Source of the DNA: an uncultured Thermoleophilia bacterium
Lineage (GTDB): Bacteria > Actinomycetota > Thermoleophilia > Gaiellales > F1-60-MAGs149
Length of the DNA stretch: 9,210 bases
Direction: 5' to 3'
NCBI GenBank assembly: GCA_902806305.1
Contig: CADCWC010000154.1
Coordinates: 1 to 9,210 of the forward strand
Shown: positions 5,679 through 9,210 of the stretch, piece after piece
How positions within the stretch are numbered: position 1 is the first letter of the stretch
How the letters are laid out: each line of letters starts with the position of its first letter
Translations under genes and position numbers: made by a program
The notes under the pieces: model-generated
The model's database searches: none
The model's input: only the letters and a program-made list of their open reading frames with translations
What the model was told of the DNA's origin: nothing

Positions 5679-5684
5679 ACTGTA
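5679..5684 (-). promoter_or_regulatory. -10 element TACAGT of the amidotransferase gene
   Basis: On the minus strand TACAGT (TANNNT) ends 7 nt before ATG 5671, placing the transcription start at the start codon. One arm of a 10-bp inverted repeat begins at its first base, so a protein or hairpin at that repeat would affect this promoter. Confidence 0.5.
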
Positions 5685-5723
5685 GACCGGGCGACGGCCG
5701 TGGCCCTTCGCGCCGCCCGGTCT
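5684..5723. repeat. 10-bp perfect inverted repeat between aminotransferase and amidotransferase genes
   Basis: AGACCGGGCG (5684-5693) and CGCCCGGTCT (5714-5723) are exact reverse complements separated by 20 nt. Read on the minus strand the structure starts 10 nt after the aminotransferase stop, so it could be that operon's terminator. No T-run follows. Its downstream arm abuts the amidotransferase -10 element, so it could instead be an operator or a terminator-antiterminator. The loop contains a smaller palindrome, CGGCCG. Confidence 0.5.
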
Positions 5724-5733
5724 TTCGGGTGGA

Positions 5734-7092
5734 TCAGGCGGCGGCCGCCGCCTGATCGGCGATCTCCAGGATCTCGTCGATGATCGCGATGCCGTGCCGC
5801 GCCTCCTCCGGCGTGATCACGAGCGGCGGGACGACCATCATCACGTTCCAGTGGCAGAAGAGGTAGAGGCCGCGCTCCATGGCCGCCTTCTGCATCAGCG
5901 CGACCGGTCCGAGCGCCGCGCCCGACGCGTTGAACGGGACGAGCATCTCGCGGGTCTCGCGGCTCTTCACGAGCTCGACGCCCCAGAAGCAGCCGCGGCC
6001 GCGGACCTCGCCGATCGACGGGTGCCGATCCATCAGCGCGCGGAGCTCGGGACCGAACACCTCGTCGCCCATGCGGCGCGCGTGCTCGATGATGCCCTCC
6101 TCCTTGAAGGCCTCGATCGACGCCACCGCAGCCGCGCAGGCCAGCGGATGGCCCGAGTAGGTCAACCCGCCGCCGTAGGGCCGATCGCGGAAGGAGTCGG
6201 CCACCCGCTGCGAGATGATCGTGGCGCCGAGCGGCACGTAGCCCGAGTTGATGCCCTTGGCGCAGGCGATCAGATCGGGCGTCACGTCCCAGAGGTTGCA
6301 CGCGAACCAGGCGCCGGCGCGGCCGAAGCCCGCCATCACCTCGTCGCAGATCAGCAGGATGCCGTGCCGGTCGCAGAGGGCGCGCACGCCCTGGAGGTAG
6401 CCGTCGGGCGGGACCAGGATGCCGTTCGTGCCGACGATCGTCTCGACGATGATCGCCGCGACGGTGTGCGGCCCCTCGTACGTGAGGAGCTCCTCGAGGT
6501 GCCCGAGCGCCCGTTCGCACTCCTCCGCCTCGTCGCGGGCGTGGAACGAGGAACGGTAGGTGTAGGGACCCGAGAAGCGCACGACGCCGGGGATGGCGGG
6601 CTCCGACTGCCAGCGACGTGGGTCGCCCGTGAGCGAGATCGCCCCGTGCGTGGCCCCGTGGTAGGACCGGTAGGCGGCGAAGATCTTGTGCCGCCCGGTG
6701 TGCCCGCGGGCCAGCCGGATGGCGTTCTCCGTGGCCTCGGCCCCGCCGTTCGTGAAGAACACCATGTCGAGATCGCCGGGCGCGAGCTCCGAGAGCAGCC
6801 GTGCCAGCTCCGAGCGCTTGTCGTTGGCGAAGCTCGGCGCGATCGTGCACAGCCGGTCGGCCTGGTCCTTGATCGCCTGCACGACCTTCGGATGCTGGTG
6901 GCCGATCGACGTGTTGACGAGCTGCGACGCGAAGTCGAGGTAGCGGTTCCCCTCGTAGTCCCAGAAGTGGCAGCCCTCGCCCCCGGCGACCGGAAGCGGG
7001 TTGATCTGGCCCTGGGCCGACCAGGAGTGGAAGACGTGCGCCCGGTCGTCGCGCCGGACCTGGTCCTCGGTGAGGTGCTCCGTCGTTGCCAT
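5734..7092 (-). CDS. Class III (omega) aminotransferase, PLP-dependent
   Basis: The 452-residue product matches class III aminotransferases in length and motif order: HVFHSWSAQGQINPLPV near the N-terminus, SQLVNTSIGHQHPKVV, FFTNGGAEATENAIRLAR (PLP phosphate contact), YRSYHGATHGAISLTGDPRRW, LICDEVMAGFGRAG with D250 for the pyridine nitrogen, LIACAKGINSGYVPLGA with the Schiff-base lysine K279, and GGLTYSGHPLACAAA. The HSW..Q start and TGDPRRW resemble taurine-pyruvate and beta-alanine-type omega-transaminases. The mobile arginine found before the PPL segment in many relatives is absent (HWNVMMVVPPL). The ATG follows the dehydrogenase stop by 2 bp, so the two are co-transcribed. Together they would convert an omega-amino acid (beta-alanine, 3-aminoisobutyrate or similar) to a semialdehyde and then acyl-CoA. 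Exact substrate is not determinable. The frame is open upstream inside the dehydrogenase gene, but homology starts at the chosen ATG. Confidence 0.92.
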   Translation of the reverse strand: MATTEHLTEDQVRRDDRAHVFHSWSAQGQINPLPVAGGEGCHFWDYEGNRYLDFASQLVNTSIGHQHPKVVQAIKDQADRLCTIAPSFANDKRSELARLLSELAPGDLDMVFFTNGGAEATENAIRLARGHTGRHKIFAAYRSYHGATHGAISLTGDPRRWQSEPAIPGVVRFSGPYTYRSSFHARDEAEECERALGHLEELLTYEGPHTVAAIIVETIVGTNGILVPPDGYLQGVRALCDRHGILLICDEVMAGFGRAGAWFACNLWDVTPDLIACAKGINSGYVPLGATIISQRVADSFRDRPYGGGLTYSGHPLACAAAVASIEAFKEEGIIEHARRMGDEVFGPELRALMDRHPSIGEVRGRGCFWGVELVKSRETREMLVPFNASGAALGPVALMQKAAMERGLYLFCHWNVMMVVPPLVITPEEARHGIAIIDEILEIADQAAAAA

Positions 7093-7094
7093 CG

Positions 7095-8612
7095 TCACTG
7101 CTCCACGAAGAACTTGCCGGTCTCGCCCGCACTGTAGTACCGAGACGTGATCGTCTTCTTGCGGGTGTAGAACTCGATCGCGTCGGTGCCGTGCGCGTGC
7201 GTGTCGCCGAGGAACGAGTCCTTCCAGCCGGAGAAGGGGAAGAACGCGACCGGCGCCGCCACGCCGATGTTGACGCCGATCATGCCGACCTCGACGTCGT
7301 GCCGGTACTTGCGGACCGCCGCGCCGTTCTCCGTGAAGATCGACGTGCCGTTGCCGTAGCGGCTCGAGTTCACGAGGCCGATCGCCTCGTCGAGCGTGTC
7401 CACGTGCATGAGGCTGATGACGGGCCCGAAGATCTCCTCCCGTGCGACCTCCATCTCGGGCGTCACGTCGTCGAGGATCGTCGGCCCGACGAACGCGCCG
7501 TCCGGGTTCGCTCCCGGCTCGCGGCCGTCGACGACGAGCGTGGCGCCCTCCTCCACCCCCTTGTCGATCCAGCCGCGAACCCGGTCGCGCGCGTCGCAGG
7601 AGACGAGCGGGCCGACGGAGACGCCGTCCTCGAGCCCGTTCCCGACGCGCAGGCCCTTCGTGGCCTCGACGAGCCCGTCCCGCAGCGGCCCGTGGACGTC
7701 GCCCACGGTGACGACCACGGACCCCGCCATGCAACGCTGGCCCGCCGCCCCGAAGGCGCTCCCGACGATGCCGTCGACGGTCTTGTCGAGCACCGCGTCC
7801 GGCATGACGACCATGTGGTTCTTGGCCCCGCCGAGCGCCTGCACGCGCTTGCCGTTCGCGGCGGCGCGGCTGTAGACGTGCTTCGCGACCCTGGCCGAGC
7901 CGACGAACGAGACCGCGTCGATGCCGGGGTTGTCGAGGATCGCGTTGACGACGTCGGCGCCGCCGTTGACCAGGTTGATCACGCCGGGCGGGAAGATCCC
8001 CCGCTCCTCGAGCAGCTCGAAGACGCGCGTCTGCGTCAGCGGCACCTGCTCGGACGGCTTCAGGATGAACGTGTTGCCGGTGGCGACGGCGAAGGGCAGG
8101 AACCAGAACGGCACCATCGCCGGGAAGTTGAACGGCACGATGGCGGCGCAGACGCCGACCGGCTGGCGCACGGTCTCGGCGTCGATCGCCGTGGCGACGT
8201 TCTCCAGGTTGCGACCCTGCATGGTGGTGGGCGTGTGACACGCCGCCTCCACCATCTCGATCATGCGGCCGACCTCGGCCTTCGCGTCCGGGAGCGTCTT
8301 GCCCATTTCGGTCGTGACGATCCGGGCCAGCTCGTCCTGGTGGTCGACGAGCAGCTGGCGGACGTCGTAGAGCAGGCGGGACCGCGCGATCACCGACTTC
8401 GACCGCCAGGCCGGGAACGCCGCCCGGGCGGCGTCGACGGCGCGCTGGACGTCCTCGGCGCTCGAGAGCGGCACGCGCGCCAGGACCTCGGCGGTGGCCG
8501 GGTTCGTCACGTCGAGGTGCTCGGACGCGGACGACTCGACCCAGGCTCCGGCGACGAAGTTCTGGAGCGTGCGGGTCTCGACGTCGGAGGAGCGCGGAAG
8601 CGTGGCGCTCAT
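7095..8612 (-). CDS. mmsA: CoA-acylating (methyl)malonate-semialdehyde dehydrogenase
   Basis: The 505-residue enzyme has full aldehyde dehydrogenase architecture: VPFNFPAMVPFWFLPFAVAT (159-178), FILKPSEQ (182-189), FVGSARVAKHV (236-246), GGAKNHMVVMPDA (261-273), GQRCMA with nucleophile C294, EEIFGPV (392-398) and a C-terminal FPFSGWKDSFLGD...FYTRKKTITSRY. GGAKNH replaces the ELGGK/glutamate general-base motif of ordinary ALDHs with Asn, the signature of the CoA-dependent group. It converts (methyl)malonate semialdehyde, NAD+ and CoA into propionyl-CoA or acetyl-CoA plus CO2 in valine, pyrimidine, inositol and beta-alanine breakdown. ATG 8612 is preferred over the in-frame ATG at 8654. GAGGTGA lies 7 nt before it, and the 14 extra residues (Arg/Pro-rich) look like translated leader, while a -10-like TACGAT overlaps ATG 8654. 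It is the first gene of an operon with the aminotransferase. Confidence 0.95.
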   Translation of the reverse strand: MSATLPRSSDVETRTLQNFVAGAWVESSASEHLDVTNPATAEVLARVPLSSAEDVQRAVDAARAAFPAWRSKSVIARSRLLYDVRQLLVDHQDELARIVTTEMGKTLPDAKAEVGRMIEMVEAACHTPTTMQGRNLENVATAIDAETVRQPVGVCAAIVPFNFPAMVPFWFLPFAVATGNTFILKPSEQVPLTQTRVFELLEERGIFPPGVINLVNGGADVVNAILDNPGIDAVSFVGSARVAKHVYSRAAANGKRVQALGGAKNHMVVMPDAVLDKTVDGIVGSAFGAAGQRCMAGSVVVTVGDVHGPLRDGLVEATKGLRVGNGLEDGVSVGPLVSCDARDRVRGWIDKGVEEGATLVVDGREPGANPDGAFVGPTILDDVTPEMEVAREEIFGPVISLMHVDTLDEAIGLVNSSRYGNGTSIFTENGAAVRKYRHDVEVGMIGVNIGVAAPVAFFPFSGWKDSFLGDTHAHGTDAIEFYTRKKTITSRYYSAGETGKFFVEQ

Positions 8613-8619
8613 GGGGGGG

Positions 8620-8626
8620 TCACCTC
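8620..8626 (-). promoter_or_regulatory. Ribosome-binding site deciding the mmsA start
   Basis: GAGGTGA on the minus strand is separated from ATG 8612 by a run of seven C residues. It is the strongest Shine-Dalgarno in the window and contrasts with the leaderless genes. It rules in 8612 rather than 8654 as the start. Confidence 0.75.
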
Positions 8627-8653
8627 GGGATCGGGGACAGGGTCGGGCGGCCA

Positions 8654-8659
8654 TCGTAC
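8654..8659 (-). promoter_or_regulatory. -10-like TACGAT for the mmsA operon
   Basis: TACGAT on the minus strand fits TANNNT and would start transcription about 7 nt downstream, near 8647, giving a leader of about 35 nt that contains the ribosome-binding site. No good -35 is visible at 16-18 nt. The rest of the 241-bp gap to 8853 has no supportable gene. Confidence 0.4.
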
Positions 8660-8771
8660 CGCCGTCTCAGCCCGGATCCACCGTTCCGGCGTCCTGCCAC
8701 GGTGCGTTCTCGCACGGGGCCATCGCCCGCGACCCCCGACCTGCGGCCGTGGGAGCGCCGCGGCCCGAACC

Positions 8772-8787
8772 CGGCCGGGAGCGGCCG
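8772..8787. terminator. Hairpin in the gap downstream of the DUF72 gene, terminator candidate
   Basis: CGGCCG-GGAG-CGGCCG forms a 6-bp stem with a 4-nt loop about 70 nt past the DUF72 stop on the minus strand. Each arm is itself palindromic and no T-run follows. It is the best hairpin in this gap, but in DNA this GC-rich it could arise by chance. Confidence 0.25.
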
Positions 8788-8853
8788 AGGCGCCCTGAAC
8801 TGCGTACCGGGGCCGACGACGGGTCGAGCCGGTCGACAGGCGGCCCGGCCATG

Positions 8854-9210
8854 TCAGAACAACGTCTCCTGGCCGGTCGTGCGTCCGGGTGCCGGGGCGA
8901 CCGGCACGCCCGCCGCCTCGAGCAGGCCGCGGAGCAGGGCGGCGTTGTCCGGTGCCTGCCGGCCGCTGTTCGTGTTGAACATGGCGTAGACCGTGCGCGA
9001 CGCGCGGCTCAGCTCGCGGAGCGGCTCGACCCACTCGGCCAGCTCGTGCTCGCCGTAGCGGTGGTCGAAGCGGAGGTCCGAGTGCGACCCGGTCGCGTTC
9101 CAGGTGGCGGCGTTCCGGCCGTGGAAGCGCACGTAGGCCGTCGCGCTCGTGGCCGCCACGACCGTCTCGACGACGTTCGGCGTCTCGACGCCGGGCGCGT
9201 GGAACGTCAC
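8854..9210 (-). CDS. DUF72 family protein, 5'-truncated by the window edge
   Basis: The C-terminal 118 residues are visible, with the frame open to the last base of the window (the terminal GTG codon is probably internal). AYVRFHGRNAATW, LRFDHRYGEHELAEWVEPL and VYAMFNTNSGRQAPDNAALL are the closing blocks of DUF72, a TIM-barrel family (YecE-like, usually 240-300 residues). The FNTN..G..A..NA segment corresponds to the family's conserved FNN..G.A..NA. The biochemical activity of the family is not established. The last residues, GQETLF, place a QxxLF pentapeptide exactly at the C-terminus, which fits the sliding-clamp-binding pattern. The stop is followed by a 241-bp gap before the mmsA start, and both genes face the same way. 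Its promoter lies outside the window. Confidence 0.88.
   Translation of the reverse strand: MTFHAPGVETPNVVETVVAATSATAYVRFHGRNAATWNATGSHSDLRFDHRYGEHELAEWVEPLRELSRASRTVYAMFNTNSGRQAPDNAALLRGLLEAAGVPVAPAPGRTTGQETLF

Noticed and set aside
5672..7132. Extension of the amidotransferase frame up to 7132
   Set aside because: The frame is open by GC bias only; GATase homology starts precisely at MRLLIVQHDD from ATG 5671, which has its own -10.
7093..8241. N-terminal extension of the aminotransferase frame to 8241, giving an 835-aa protein
   Set aside because: The extension overlaps the dehydrogenase gene out of frame and shows no homology; class III transaminase similarity begins at the ATG at 7092.
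8613..8654. ATG at 8654 as the mmsA start
   Set aside because: It lacks a ribosome-binding site, overlaps the proposed -10, and adds 14 atypical residues; GAGGTGA supports ATG 8612.
8702..8715. GTGCG-TTCT-CGCAC hairpin upstream of the mmsA promoter as an operator or terminator
   Set aside because: The stem is only 5 bp, it is about 140 nt from the DUF72 stop and not at a promoter-proximal position; insufficient support.
5794..8798. Long plus-strand open frames (5794-7137 and 7086-8798) opposite the aminotransferase and dehydrogenase genes
   Set aside because: They are antisense to two strongly homologous genes, have Arg/Asp/Val-rich composition without any recognisable domain, and are what very high GC content produces by suppressing stops.
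1..9210. CRISPR arrays, insertion sequences, tRNA/rRNA genes or a horizontally acquired defence island
   Set aside because: I saw no regularly spaced direct repeats, transposase motifs, RNA-gene signatures or compositional shift; base and codon use look uniform throughout.

Overview
The window is very GC-rich (third codon positions almost all G or C) and gene-dense. Leaderless-looking promoters, an Rv2578c-type radical SAM protein, DUF72 and DUF1802 proteins and a YjfB-type motility peptide point to an actinobacterium. A motile lineage of the Thermoleophilia/Solirubrobacterales type is my best guess, but no marker gene fixes the taxon. I see no IS element, phage gene, CRISPR array, tRNA or rRNA. 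Most of the window looks like ordinary chromosomal background.

Layout, left to right. (1) The 3' two thirds of a proline dehydrogenase gene (1-612, +). (2) A perfect 14-bp palindrome of SOS-box type inside a promoter, then a SplB-like radical SAM gene (680-1750, +). (3) A tight minus-strand operon read right to left: a 71-aa unknown, a DUF1802 protein and a small membrane protein (3015 down to 1764). (4) Divergent from it, a 231-aa unknown (3126-3821, +), then a 60-aa YjfB-type motility protein (3906-4088, +) behind a sigma-28/WhiG-like promoter. (5) A MtnX-like HAD phosphatase (4250-4915, +). (6) A class I glutamine amidotransferase (4934-5671, -), convergent with the phosphatase. (7) A two-gene minus-strand operon: CoA-acylating (methyl)malonate-semialdehyde dehydrogenase (8612-7095) followed after 2 bp by a class III aminotransferase (7092-5734). 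Together they would turn an omega-amino acid such as beta-alanine into a semialdehyde and then an acyl-CoA. (8) The 3' end of a DUF72 gene (9210-8854, -).

The most interesting signal is around the radical SAM gene. It combines a GAAC-N4-GTTC palindrome placed to block the promoter with a C-terminal QPALF tail that fits the sliding-clamp-binding pattern QxxLF. This suggests a DNA-damage-induced, clamp-recruited repair enzyme. The DUF72 protein at the other end of the window ends in QETLF, the same pattern. A second regularity is that at least five genes have a -10-like hexamer ending 6-7 nt before the start codon and no Shine-Dalgarno sequence, so leaderless transcription seems to be the local rule for promoter-proximal genes. 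No wholly new multi-gene system can be demonstrated from this sequence.
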